A DNA stretch of 43,170 nucleotides, taken from positions 1 through 43,170 of the forward strand of contig JAQGDQ010001388.1 of assembly GCA_030141605.1 (NCBI GenBank), in the 5' to 3' direction. Below are positions 31,497 to 43,170 of the stretch, in pieces (the stretch's first letter is position 1; every line of letters starts with the position of its first letter). The notes under the pieces were generated by a model that saw nothing but the letters and a program-made list of their open reading frames with translations, ran no database searches and was not told the origin of the DNA. Source of the DNA: Tubiluchus corallicola. Its lineage: Eukaryota; Priapulida; Priapulimorpha; Priapulimorphida; Tubiluchidae. Position numbers and translations under genes: made by a program.

Positions 31497-32592
31497 ATCA
31501 AAGGCCCCGCAAAAGATTTTGTGTAAAAAACCACGTATAATCAATAATACGCGAACATCCTACCTAGTTCTCATTTATAACACAAAGCCCGTAACATCTT
31601 GCCTACTGTTTGTTTAACTAATGCAAAGCCTGTAGCTTTTTGCTGAATTAAAGGTTTTGCGTAAAAAAAACGTATAATCAATAACACGTGAACATCCTAC
31701 ACAATCCTCATTTATAACACAAATCCCGTAACATCCTGTCTACTGTATGTCTGTTTATCTAACGCAAACCCGTAGCAGGCAGCTTTTTGCTGAATTAAAG
31801 GTTTTGCGTAAAAAAACACGTATAATCAATAACACGTGAACATCCTACACAATCCTCATTTATAACACAAATCCCGTAACATCCTGTCTACTGTATGTCT
31901 GTTTATCTAACGCAAAAACATAGCAGGCAGCTTTTTGCTGAATTAAAGTTATAAGATTACAGCAGGGTACAATGGATGACGTCAGCACAATGGAATGCGT
32001 CACCACGGTTTTCTAAGCGAAAATCGCCGAAAATAGAACATCAAATTAACTCGTTGATACTCCTCTCGATGGACCTGCCCTAACATATAACCCACATCAT
32101 CGTGTAGCCCTGTCCTTTCTCTTTCTGATGAGCCGTATATCTCCTTCCGAGAGTCCCACCGGGCGCCGCTAGAACTTTTTTTCCGCAGGCTGTTTGGTCA
32201 AAATTTCGAAAAAATCGCGAGTTGGGTCCGGGCAAACGCCCGTTGCGGGGTGCCGTGGCCCTCTCGTTAATTCTAAATATGCCTACTACACCCACCGCTG
32301 AACGGGCTATCTATCCATACCCAGCACTCCCCTCGGCCCGTTCTCGTTCTCTACATCTCAGCCTTATAACTTTTGCAAAAAACGGCCGAAAAAGGGCCAT
32401 TTTTGGAGGTTTTTCGCCCCCCGTTCCTCCCGGTGGGCCCCATTCGAAAAATAAACCATCAATGGCACGACACTAGATCGAGACCTTTCTTTTGATATAT
32501 AGATTGCTGCAAATGGTGCCCTCGTCCGGGCTGTAGCCTCGAATCTTATATGTAAATAAATAAATATATTAAGATACCAAGAATATATATAT
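31497..32592 (-). mobile_element. Helitron-like element, degenerate inverted copy
   Basis: The minus-strand copy has the GC-rich body at about 32035-32545 and a long tail at 31499-31947. The terminal CTAG is lost (ATATCAAAGGCCCC where others have CTAGCAAAGGCCCC). The start is degraded (near 32570-32592). It lies in the spacer and has no mirror partner. Confidence 0.5.
31507..31947. repeat. Three tandem 147-bp tail units
   Basis: The tail of the element is repeated: units start near 31507, 31654 and 31801, each with the segment GTATAATCAATAACACGTGA or a close variant and ending at the words GCTTTTTGCTGAATTAAAG. Related partial units lie in the opposite orientation at about 32593-32840. Confidence 0.75.
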
Positions 32593-32941
32593 AATCTTAT
32601 AACTTTAATTCAGCAAAAAGCTGCCTGCTACGGGTTTGCGTTAGATAAACAGACATACAGTAGACAGGATGTTACGGGCTTTGTGTTATAAATGAGGATT
32701 GTGTAGGATGTTCACGTGTTATTGATTATACGTGGTTTTTTACGCAAAATCTTTAATTCAGCAAAAAGCTACAGGCTTTGCGTTAGTTAAACAAACAGTA
32801 GGCATGATGTTACGGGCTTTGTGTTATATAAATATATAGCCATTGTTCTGACGTCATCCATTGTACTCTGTCTATAGCTTTAATTCAGTAAAAGCTGCCT
32901 GCTGGCTCTGTGTTAGATAAACTGATATAATATAATATTAA
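32593..32941 (+). mobile_element. Fragments of Helitron-like element tail
   Basis: Plus-strand tail words recur (TTTAATTCAGCAAAAAGCT, then TGTTACGGGCTTTGTGTTAT), without body or ends. They adjoin the CA-rich repeat at 32942. Confidence 0.5.
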
Positions 32942-33161
32942 TATCACACCACACTGCACCACACCATACCACTCCACCTCATCGCACCACACCACACTGC
33001 ACCACACCATACCACTCCACCTCATCGCACCACACTGCACCACACAATACCACCACACCGCACCGCACCACACCATACCACCTACACACCACACCACCCA
33101 CACCACTCACACACCACACCACACCACCCACACCATGCGACTCCACCACATCACACCACGA
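32942..33161. repeat. CA-rich minisatellite, right arm
   Basis: Reverse complement of the GT-rich repeat at 30386-30600, slightly shorter than it. Confidence 0.9.
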
Positions 33162-33947
33162 CTAGCAAAGGCCCCGCAAAAGATTATGCGTAAAAAACCA
33201 CGTATAATCAATAACACGCGAACATTCTACCTAGTCCTCATTTTTAACACAAAGCCCGTAGCAGCTTTTACTGAATTACAGCAGCGTAGCAGCTTTTTGC
33301 TGAATTAAAGCTATAAGATTATAGACAGAATACAATGGATGACGTCACAACAATGCCTTTGCGTCAGCAGTTTTCTAAGCGAAAATTGCCGAAAAATAGA
33401 ACATCTAATTAACTCGCTAGTACTCCTCTCGGTGGACCTGCCCTAACATATAGCCCACATCATCTTGTAGCCCCGTTCTTCCTCTTTCTAAAGAGCCCCA
33501 TATCTCTTTCCGAGAGTCCCACCAGGCGCCGCTAGAACGTTTTTTCCGCAGGCTGTTTGGCCAAAATTTCGAAAAAATCGCGAGTTGGGTCCGGGAAAAC
33601 GCCCGTTGCGGGACCCCGTGGCCCTTTCGGGAATTCTAAATATGCCTACTACACCCAACGCTGAACGGGCTATCTATCCGTACCCAGCACCCCCTCGACC
33701 CATTCCCGTTCTCTACATCTCAGCCGTATAACTTTTGCAATTTTTTGCAAAAAACGCCCGAAAAAGGGCCATTTTTGGAGGTTTTTCGCCCCCCGTTCCT
33801 CCCGGTGGGCCCGATTCGAAAAATAAGCCATCAATGAGACGACACCTTTCGTTTGATATATAGATCGCTGCAAATGATGCCCTCGTCAAAACTGTAGCCT
33901 CGAATCTTATATATATGTTAAGATACCAAGAATATTAATATAATAGA
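33162..33947 (-). mobile_element. Helitron-like element, mirror of copy 2
   Basis: Starts with CTAG (33162-33165, the 3' end on the minus strand) and ends with GA at 33946-33947, the complement of the TC start. It is 786 bp against 800 bp in the left arm. It directly abuts the next element. Confidence 0.62.
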
Positions 33948-34728
33948 CTAGCAAAGGCCCCGCAAAAGATTTTGCATATAAATACACGTGTAATCAATAA
34001 TACGCGAAAATCCTACATAGTCCTCATTTATAACACAAAGCCGGTAACATCCTGCCTACTGTTTGTTTACTTACCTAACGCAAAGCAGCTTTTACTGAAT
34101 TAAAGCTATAAGCAGAGTTCAAAGAATGACGTCACAACAATGACATTGCGTCAGCAGTTTTCTAAGCGAAAATTGCCGAAAATAGAACATCTAACTAACT
34201 CGTCGGTACTCCTCTCGGTGGACATGTCCTAACATATAGCCCACATCTGCGTGTAGCCCCTTTCTTCCTCTTCCTGATGAGTCGTATCTCTCCTTCCGAG
34301 AGTCCCACCAGGCGACGCTAGAACGTTTTTTCCGCATGCTGTTTGGTCAAAAGTTCGAAAAAATCGCGAGTTGGGTCCGGGAAAACGCCCGTTGCGGGGC
34401 GCCGTGGCCTTCTCGCGAATTCTAAATAGGGCTATGACACCCATCGCTGAACGAGCTATTTATCCATACCCAGTACCCCCCTCGGCGCATTCCCGTTCTC
34501 CACATCTCAGCCGTATAACTTTTGCAAAAAACGGCCGAAAAATGGCCATTTTTGGAGGTTTTTCGCCCCCGTTCCTCCTGGTGGGCCCGATTCGAAAAAT
34601 AAACCATCAATGGCACGACACTAGATCGAGACCTTTCGTTTGATGTATAGATCGCCGCAAATGGTGCCGTCGTCCGGGCTGTAGCCTCAAATCTTATATA
34701 TATATACCAAGAATATTAATATAAGAGA
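33948..34728 (-). mobile_element. Helitron-like element, mirror of copy 1
   Basis: 781 bp, the same length as its left-arm partner, with CTAG at 33948-33951, the perfect hairpin next to it, and the TC start at 34727-34728 followed by the host T (A on the minus strand). Confidence 0.65.
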
Positions 34729-35448
34729 TTAGATAAACATTTTTTAATAAAATATAAACATTTCAGCCTTTGGTATTATAGAAATTGGTCATTGCAATAC
34801 TGGTGTAGCAGCCAGGCATCTGAGCTCACAAGTCAAATGCTTTAGACCATAAATTGCAACAATGCAGTTTTAGGATGGAGACAAGTTCTGTTAATACTGG
34901 AGTGCACACCCTACATGCTGCTTGTTATTTGTGTCTTGCATTTTTGCCTGTTTTTTGCAAAATTTATGTCACAAAAATAGCAGCTACTGCTAATGTTGAG
35001 AGTAAACAAAATTATGTTGCCTTTGCCTTGATGTTTGTATTTGCTAAGTTTATATTTTACGTTCTTCAAATTATAATCAATCACAAAAAAACCTTTGTCC
35101 AACTCCCGAGTAGCTGCTGGCTTAAAAATATACTCATGTGTCAAGTTTCAGGCTTTTAAAGTTGGTCAGCTTGATACCTCATAGTGTATTTTCATGAGGT
35201 ATTCAAGAGTAAACTGTCTTGCATAACAGAGATTCTTCTAATAATTGACAAATACCTAATCAGGAAGTATAGTACCATTAGTTATGGCAAGTGCTTTGTC
35301 AGTCATAAGGAGTTAATTTATCAAATAAGTTGTCCAGGAACACTAATGAAACTAATTAATCTAATTAAAGTTAATTAAACCTATTAGCAATTTCTGAGTT
35401 TATAAATTAGTTACAATTTTAGTGCCTCATAGATGTTCACTTTTTTAG
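34729..35448 (+). other. Upstream region of the plus-strand gene; first exon not found
   Basis: Mirror of 28085-28804. An ATG at 34915 opens a short frame with a strongly hydrophobic start and a stop after 21 codons. The only nearby GT would leave phase 2, but the next lectin exon needs phase 1. It is therefore not accepted as the signal-peptide exon. Confidence 0.4.
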
Positions 35449-37176
35449 CTAAGGCATCATGCCCTGAAGGATTTGAAGGGTTTGTTGGAGCCAACGGAAC
35501 AAACAACTATTGTTATAAGTTTGTCATGGATCATTCTAACCGAGTAAAAGCTTATTACAACTGCAAGCAATATGGGGCCTCTTTAGCGTCAATTAAAAGT
35601 GAAGAGGTTTGGGACTACTTTGCTCGTGACAATGGGTGAGTGTCAAAGGTTTCTTACTTTCTTCGTAATTTTAGACTTAAAGCCTACCCCATACCATTAA
35701 CCATTGTTAATAAGTTTTAACGATGACATGACTGTAAAAGGTCCCTTTGAAAGGAATTAAATATTATGTAATGTCAGTTTCAGTTGAACATTTTTTATAC
35801 AATCTGGTATCTCACAAGTCTCTAACCCGGTTGTGGTACCATAAGTTTGGATTGGTGTAAATCCTCCCTTCACAAAGGTAAACAGCCCAAATAAACATGG
35901 CAAAGGAAATCGTACAGAGGGAGAACCAAAATGGTTTATCCAATCCATCTGCATACTGACTACCTAGGCATCATGTTAACCAAGATGACAAAATGCTACT
36001 CATGGACCATACATGCACCACACGTCCATGCATATGCAATTACTACGCATGTCTGTCATGAAGTTCAATTGTAGTTTTTCTTTGATTATCTTCAAAACAC
36101 CATCGAACAAGTTTCATGTACTGCCTTATTTACAGAGCTGTATTTCCATCAACAGTCTACTACTATTGGCTGGGAATAACGTACGATGAAGTGACCAAAA
36201 ACTTTTACTGGGATGATGGTGGTCTTTATGAAGATTTTGGAGGGCCTGAACATTGGTACTATAAAAATTGGCAGGAAGATTGGATGCGTCGTATGTTGAT
36301 CTCTGATTATCACGTTTTAAAAACCAACGAATTCACACATCAATTCAAATCAATTTGGAATCATCCATACAGAAAAATTAGTCTGAATTTAGAAGAATAT
36401 TTAGATTCTTCTAAAGGCTCTGTTTCCGCATTATTTAATCTTTTATACTATAAGAGAATCTTATTTATGTCAAATGATAACGAGTCTACATATTTCATAG
36501 TAAGAGTAAAAATTAGTAACAACATCAATGATGAATTAAAAGGGTGTGTGTATTTAGATGTTAGTTTGGTCACTTGCTGACGTGTTAAAAGTCAGCGTGA
36601 AATAAATAATTAAACATTATTACAAAGAGCAACGATGACCTGAAATACTTTGTTTACAAATGCACGTTTTCTATGCTATACTTGCACAGTGTAAATAAAA
36701 TGTTAGTACGCAACAGTATGGATAAGAATCTTTCAAATTTTATCAATATTTAAAGACAAAATGCCAAAATTACTAGCAATTAAATTTATTACCATATTTC
36801 TGTACTTTCTACCATTGACATAAAAAATAGCATAAACGCATAAATAAGGCAAGCCATACTAGATTTCCAGCTTGATCTAAACAAGCTTTTAATTGTGTAA
36901 ATGCTTACTTACAAACCAGACTAAAATACATTATCATCTTACTTACACACAATGATTCTCCTGCTTTCAACAATAATTACTAATATAATATCGAGAACTA
37001 TTAAAATTTTATTAACTACTTCTGTTTTTTAGCATCAACGGATAAATTTTGTGTAATTGCTGAACTGAGTAGTGGTTACCAATGGAGAACCAACAGATGT
37101 CAATATGATGATTCTGAAGAGATTAACGTCATTTGCGAATATGATGCTGCAGCGGTGCCAACTGCACTGACAGGAG
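35449..37176 (+). CDS. C-type lectin-like domain 1, mirror copy
   Basis: Exons 35449-35635, 36136-36290 and 37033-37176 have the same borders as the left arm. One amino-acid change is visible in the first exon (N for D in G-A-N-G-T). Six cysteines and Y-W-L-G-I are kept. Confidence 0.88.
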
Positions 37177-40100
37177 GTGAGATAATTTATTAAACCAACT
37201 CGTAATTATAGAATAGCTATTTTAATGTGATTCACAATAAATGTTGAACTGTTTCGCGGCTATCCAGTTTTTTTAATGTTCCAGATCTATGACAGCAAGA
37301 TCTATATCAATCACTCAAGATCATAATCCCCAATTGCAAATATTTAAGATCAGACACAGAACAAGCAGAGCCACATTCACAATTAAGCACACGTCATGAC
37401 CACGCAGCTCTTCCTCGACTTAGTGTTTCAAATGTTCTATGAATATTCATTTGCAGCTGTATATTTTGCTTCTGGGTCCACCAGAGGTTGACATTGGAAG
37501 ACACAAAGTTAACACAGAGACGTGAGACATTTACAAGAGAACCATTTCTGCATTTTTTCTGGACATTACAAAACAGTTTTGTTTAATTTAGTTGATGGCA
37601 ATCAGTGTCCTTCAGGATGGACCGATTATTCCAGTGCCAATTTTTCATCTTGCCTCAAAGTAATTCAACTTGACCTGAATTTGGCCAGAAATCACTTTGA
37701 CTCCTTGGCACTGGCTGAATGGACTTGTTGGCAGGAAGCTGATGGATTAACTGCTTCTCTAGCTAAAGTTGATTCAGAAGAGAAAGTAGCAGCTGTTGGA
37801 GCAGCAGTGGAATCAGCTATTACAATGTATGTATCTTATGAATTAATGGGTGTCACACTTAATTTATGTTTGGAATGTAATAACTATTTGTGACACGCCA
37901 TGTTATTTTTGATATATATTGTAAGTATATATAATTTGTTGAAATGCATGTAAATGTGCTAAGGCTGACAAACTTACTAAAATCATTTTACTAAAATTTT
38001 GGCGAAAAAAGACTGCAGAATTTTGGATATAGAAGATATACTGTTTAAATTTTCACACAATACTAATTTACTTTATCATTAGGGGAGAGCAGATAGCGTG
38101 GGTTGGGCTGATGCAATATGGGAATACCAATAACTGGATACATCTACAGGATATGGACATGACTGGTATTTACAGTAACGTTGAAATATTTGAAGGTATG
38201 TTGAAAAACGTTATGAATAAGGTTTTGCTGTGCATTCGTACAAAATGTGTAAACTTATGTACGTTGCATACATTCTTAAACACTTTGCCTGTGGCATTTG
38301 TCAAACTCTACCTTTTCACAGTCACTTCACTTTGCTTAACTCTGATTTTCTGTTAACTCTTATAAGATCTTAAGTCTCTAGAGGTTGCAATTTATAAAAA
38401 AATTCTGACCACATAACGCGTATTTCACTTAATTCATGGCAATAAATTTGACTGCAGTCCTCGCAAAACCTTCATAAAAGTTGTAATCCGAAGCTCCACA
38501 GTTCAAATTTAGCCTTTTCACATTTTATTTTTTGTGTCAAGTTTCTTTTCCCGAAATTCGACGGTTATCTGGTAAAATTAGAAATTATTTAGATTTTTTG
38601 AATAACTTATCAACACCTAGCTTATTTTTTTGTGCACTTGTACTAAAACGAATCATATTCTGAATGTGTTTTGTAGAAGCTGCTGACAAAGTTGGGGTGA
38701 TTGTGCTCAAAGAGTTAAACGCATTTGTCCTTCAGAGCAGAAAAACTAATGACTCTATAGAATATGCAGTTTGTGAGATGCCATTGCCTCAGACAGGTGA
38801 GATGCAATGCACTTTGTGAGATGCTGTAGCCGCAGGCAGCTGAGACAGGATGTAGGATGTTAGATGACATTGTTTCAGACAGGTTAAGTCTTCCTGACAA
38901 CCTTCCCTGACATACAAGCAGTGTTGTACTCTTGCTCTTCTAAGTACAGTTTTATGTCTTTCTACTGACAAAGGCAAGCTAAAAAAGATTATTTTTAAGG
39001 TACCTTGCAGTTTTTATACTTGTAAATTCTGACTAAAGTTTGTCAATATTAATTCTCTTGTTCTTGTCTTGCGACCAATGAAATTTGCTAAAAGAGGACA
39101 ACCAGAAATCCTGCCAAAGATCACAACCATACTGACTGCATCTGAGCGACCAATAAGTCCGTGCATTTGGGCTTAGGTCTGAGTGACTCTGGTTAAATTA
39201 ACATGATTGTTCATTTTATACTTGCAGTTAAACAAGTCTGTAGTTCTACTGCTTTTCATAATGGCCGATCCAAATGCCTTGAGAGGGAGGGACTGGCAAT
39301 GTCTTATGGAGATGCTCTTGTAATGTGTTCATCTCCACGGAGACTCTTGGAAGTGACATCACCCCAGGATACCATTGCCCTTTTAAGCATGTTCAATCTC
39401 CGTGATTACTATGACTACGACAATAATAATTTCATGGGGCTGTAAGTATACATTCTGCATCGTTGTGCAAGCTGCGAATTTGGAATCAAGATGATGGCGA
39501 TTTCGAAGTTAGCAATTGCTGATGTTAATGATGACGATGGTGGTGGTGATGATATTGACGATACTGCTGATAATCCTGAATAAGCAGTTGTTGACAACTA
39601 GTGTCATCACCATTGAGGCAGCAGGAAGCATTAACTGGTGAATGGCATACAAGGTGCCACATTTGAGGCATTTCTTAAATAGAAACATTTAATGTTTCAC
39701 AATTAGCAACAGCTACTGTACTCTTCAATCATTAATAGCAACTGACAGTCCTCTGTCGTTACGAGCAGCTGTTAAGCCTCAGTTTGTAGCATATTTAGGT
39801 AATACACTATAGGTAACAGTTTATTTGTTGCTTGCTGTCAATGAAATAGCCCATTGGAGAAAATGCTCACTTTTGTTGCAATAAATCACTTATATAAATC
39901 AGTTCAGTTTCCATTTGTTAAACATTTCTGCTTTAAAGGAATCATGGTAATGTCTGGCTTTCACCAAGGCTCAAAATTGGAACCGGAAACTATGAGACAC
40001 CAGATGGACAGATAGTTTCAGTTTTCAATGGTTGGACCTCAAAGGGCCATTACACATTTGAATGGCTGGGTTATTCACTTTGGAAAAGTGAACTACTTCA

Positions 40101-43100
40101 ACAAGTTTCTCGGGTAATTCACATGTATCAATTTCATTAATTTTTGTGATTCTTTAGGGATTATCAATTGTGCCTAAACCCACGTTACAGGCAAATTTGT
40201 TTGTTACCGGGACTATTTTTCTGTTCGTTTTTGCCAAATTGTTGTTAGATTCATTAACTGAATCATTTTTATTCTGTCGCTATTATCATATTCTAATTAA
40301 CGCTAATTATCACTCAGCAAATCGAAATTAAAACATTTTGCTATCTTGGTCTGCCCCACAATTTTAATATTGATCCTTTCTATAATTATTAAACTGCTTC
40401 CATCTTCATCTTTTTCAGGTGGAATTTTGTGTTATTTATGTAGAACCCTATAAACACTATACCTATAATTGCGACTACACGTCCCCATCAGTATGTGAAA
40501 TTTCTTATGTATCTGACTCTGGTATGTACCACATTCATAATAACAATTATTTCCAGTAGATAAGCATGCAATATTCAACTGCAGCAGTGATCACTAAAAT
40601 AAACGCGATTTTGTCAAAGAATATGATTAAACAAAACTTAATTACTTAAACAAAACTTGAATATATCTGCAACAACTAGAAAGCTTATCTATAGGCCCAA
40701 AGAAAATAATCATGAAATACAGTTGACATAGTTTGGTTTTGGCTTAATTTGTTATTCAAAATGTAAGTGAACAGTTGATCAGTATTTTCTATAATAACAC
40801 CTGAGATAGGTGACCAAATGTGAATTACATGCATGAATTAAGAATAAGAATGTGAATATCGTCATGGATATAGAAACTTATAATATAGATACAAATATGA
40901 ATGTGCAAGTAAAAATTAATAATTTTAATCAACTGTTCGAGTTGCACCAAACAGCATATATATTAAAAAATTATCTGCACTTTATTTTCAAATTTAATTC
41001 AAACAATATTTATTGTCTTTTATTTTGAAAAACTATTTAATCACAGTAGCTACAGGGCAACAGTTTTCGAGTTCTTGATTAAATTTTATTGGATGGAAGC
41101 TGGGGTTCTTGTTATACGTAGTGGACTAGTATTGTTGGTAGTACTAAGTCAACATCATGAAAACTTGGTAGGCTTATATGAACCGTGCTAAAATTAATAA
41201 TGACCTATTAGATACAGATCTATCATGAAATATTGGTAAAGGCTTACATGGACTATGCTAAAATTAACACTAATTTAATAAATTCGGATGCAGATGAATG
41301 TGCTACTGGAGCACACAACTGTGATCCATTCCTTGCAAACTGCTCAAATACTGATGGAAGCTTCACATGTCAATGTATTGAAGGAACCAATGATGTGAGT
41401 GGAGCAAATGGCCAAGGAACCAGTTGTTCAGGTAAAAAATAAATGCTTTAAGCTGGCGGCATCAATTAAAACCTGTATACAATTCTGGTACCTACAAGGT
41501 TGGATGATGTAACGTATGTATAAGAGAAGTTTTTAAGAAGTTTATTATTGAAATATGTGCAGATATAGACAAAAATTAGGCCCATATTGCAGTTGTCCAT
41601 GTGCTAGGCCAAACATTTAAAGCATTTAAGAGTTTCGTCACTGCGCAGGTTAACTATAAGGTTACAGATGATCAAAGGTAAACTTAACAAGCTTTTTTAA
41701 AACGTGCTCAATCGCAAAATAACGTCGATTACAGTCATTTTGTAATAATTAAACCACTAGCCAAAGCCCGCCATAATTTCTCGTTGAAGAATCTCATTGA
41801 AATTTTGGTTGACAACATGATCAGTGTTGTGTGTATGGGTGGACTCATGAATAAAACAAGCTAACAAATTTCTTAGTCGCAGGGCATTATTTTTACTCAA
41901 TGATAAGATGTAGTTTCAAGCCACAGGCGAATCTAAAAAAGCATAATGATAGCATGTATAACAGTTATATATCAGTAAAACTGTACAAAACAATACAGAA
42001 AATATAACAGTACAGAAATAGTCACGTACAAAAAAATAAAAGGTCATCCACCCAATATATATGTAGTCACAGTGTTGTTCAACTTTCAGCATAAAATTTA
42101 ACAGACAAAAGATTAGAATAATAATAATGCAAAACTAACAGTAATGCTACTTGCAAAAACATATGCAAACCTTGAGGAAACACACGATCTTTCATGGAAA
42201 CAAACTATATGACCTGTCTTTCATAAAATCTTGGTAAAGGCTTACATGGACTATGCTAAAATTAACACTAATTTAATAAATTCAGATACAGATGAATGTG
42301 CTACTGGAACCCACAACTGTGATCCAATCCTTGCAAACTGCTCAAATACTTATGGAAGTTTCACATGTCAATGTATTGAAGGAACCATTGATGTGAGTGG
42401 AGCAATTGGCCAAGGAACCAGTTGTTCAGGTAAAACATAAATGCTTTAAGTTGGCAGTATCAATTAAAACCTGTATACAATTCTGGTACCTGTATAAGAG
42501 AAGTTTTAAAGAAGTTTATTATTGAAATATGTGCAGATATAGACACAAAATAGGCGCATATTTCAGTTGTTTATGTACAAGGCCAAAAATTAAAATATTT
42601 AAGAGTTTCATCGCTCTGCAGGTTAATTATAAGATTACAGATGATCAAAGGTAAACTTAACCAGGTAAACTAAAGGTGGTCAGTCACAAAATAATGTATT
42701 TTATAACAGCTAGGTGCAGCTCATTCACATTTTATACTATTTATACCACTAGCTAAAGCCCTGCAAAAATTTCTCTTTAAATAACCTCGTCGAAATTTTG
42801 GTTGACAACATAAGAATGTTTTGCAAGTTTATGAAGCTTTCAGCATTTCTAATAAACTCTGCCAGATTTGATTGACATAAGAGCAACAAATTTTGTAAAT
42901 ACGTGATAACTGTTGTTATTTTGTATAAAAAACAATGTATGCGACAGTTGTAATAAATGATGAGTTTTATTTTGTTCAACCTAGATATAAATGAATGCGA
43001 TGCTACTAATCTAACACATAACTGTGACCCTCAGCTTGCTAATTGCACAAACACTGGTGGAAGTTTTTCTTGTCAGTGTATTGATGGAACAATTGACATG

Positions 43101-43134
43101 AGTGGAGCAAATGCTACAGGGACTATTTGCTCAG
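35449..43134 (+). CDS. Mirror gene copy: three C-type lectin-like domains then cbEGF exons
   Basis: The plus-strand counterpart of the minus-strand gene, with the same exon lengths, borders and phases. Nine lectin exons are followed by three EGF exons before the window ends, and the last donor at 43135 shows that more follow. Reading frames are intact throughout. Coding differences from the other arm include G-A-N-G-T for G-A-D-G-T in domain 1, leucine and alanine for serine and threonine in the last exon of domain 2, and N-L for I-L in the third EGF. The two copies are head to head about 7.4 kb apart. If real, this is a duplicated, divergently transcribed gene pair; if not, it is the second allele assembled in reverse. 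Confidence 0.8.
37592..38796 (+). CDS. C-type lectin-like domain 2, mirror copy
   Basis: Exons 37592-37826, 38083-38195 and 38677-38796. The inner cysteine pair is missing here too, so the loss came before the arms separated. The last exon reads K-E-L-N-A-F-V where the left arm reads K-E-S-N-T-F-V. Confidence 0.83.
39228..40521 (+). CDS. C-type lectin-like domain 3, mirror copy
   Basis: Exons 39228-39441, 39939-40113 and 40419-40521, with the same 2-to-0 phase switch as the left arm and all six cysteines. Confidence 0.85.
41294..41431 (+). CDS. First cbEGF exon, mirror copy
   Basis: 138 bp using the inner acceptor. The outer acceptor is TTCGG as in the left arm. Confidence 0.87.
42286..42429 (+). 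CDS. Second cbEGF exon, mirror copy
   Basis: 144 bp, phase 1-1, with the paired acceptors TTCAG and ATACAG 6 bp apart. The protein is the same as 21106-21249. Confidence 0.92.
42985..43134 (+). CDS. Third cbEGF exon, mirror copy
   Basis: 150 bp, phase 1-1. It reads D-I-N-E-C-D-A-T-N-L-T-H-N-C-D-P-Q-L, combining N-L (as at 17526) with T-H-N (as at 20401). Confidence 0.92.
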
Positions 43135-43170
43135 GTAAAATGCAGCTAACAGTTAATTTTAAAAGATTAT

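Larger units (their letters stand above)
32942..43170 (-). repeat. Right arm of the giant inverted repeat
   Basis: Mirror of about 20365-30600. Every lectin exon, the first EGF exons and both Helitron-like elements recur in reverse order and opposite strand. Differences include scattered substitutions and an indel of some 16 bases in an intron (near 38515-38545 versus 24985-25015). The arm continues to the window edge. Confidence 0.95.

Noticed and set aside
39492-39584. Acidic Asp/Gly-rich small frame in a lectin intron
   Set aside because: It is produced by a GAT/GGT microsatellite and lies between two exons whose phases already match.

Overview
The window looks like animal (metazoan) nuclear DNA. 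It is AT-rich, its genes are split into short exons with GT/AG borders, and the coding exons encode extracellular domains (C-type lectin-like domains and calcium-binding EGF domains). There is no operon structure, no ribosome binding sites and no long open frame. Short introns, high apparent polymorphism and this domain mix would suit a small-genome marine invertebrate such as an ascidian, but the species cannot be fixed from sequence alone.

Layout from left to right. 1-4228 is a tandem satellite with an 80-bp unit. 4229-8660 is mostly unassigned sequence holding an isolated minus-strand lectin-domain exon (5361-5562), a decayed non-LTR retrotransposon tail on the plus strand (about 7729-8203) and a weak plus-strand exon candidate (8288-8400). 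8663-28084 is a large minus-strand gene, read right to left: three C-type lectin-like domains of three exons each, then 22 recognisable EGF exons (one cut by an assembly gap). Nearly all EGF exons are 150 bp and flanked by phase-1 introns. Inside the EGF region, exon plus intron blocks of about 786 bp and 2.79 kb have been repeated in tandem, giving a higher-order repeat of exons. A 100-N gap at 18299-18398 is flanked on both sides by the same 2.78-kb sequence, so five exons plus part of a sixth may be counted twice.

28805-34728 is the centre of a very large inverted repeat. It holds copies of a non-coding element of about 0.8 kb with Helitron-like ends (TC start, 3' hairpin, CTAG end between A and T), CA/GT-rich minisatellites and a smaller nested inverted repeat. 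From about 32942 to the window end the sequence is the reverse complement of about 20365-30600. The lectin/EGF gene therefore reappears on the plus strand (35449-43134 and beyond), head to head with the first copy. The arms match position by position, with a few base changes and small indels including amino-acid changes.

How it fits together: each gene copy would make a secreted or surface multidomain protein, with lectin-like domains at the N-terminal side and a long calcium-stiffened EGF stalk whose length changes by in-frame exon duplication. Exon phases (1-2-1-1, 1-2-1-1, 1-2-0-1 for the lectin domains, 1-1 for EGF) show that whole domains and EGF exons can be added or lost without breaking the frame. 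The signal-peptide exon and the 3' end were not found. Whether the palindrome and the gap-flanking duplication are real or come from joining two haplotypes is the main open question.
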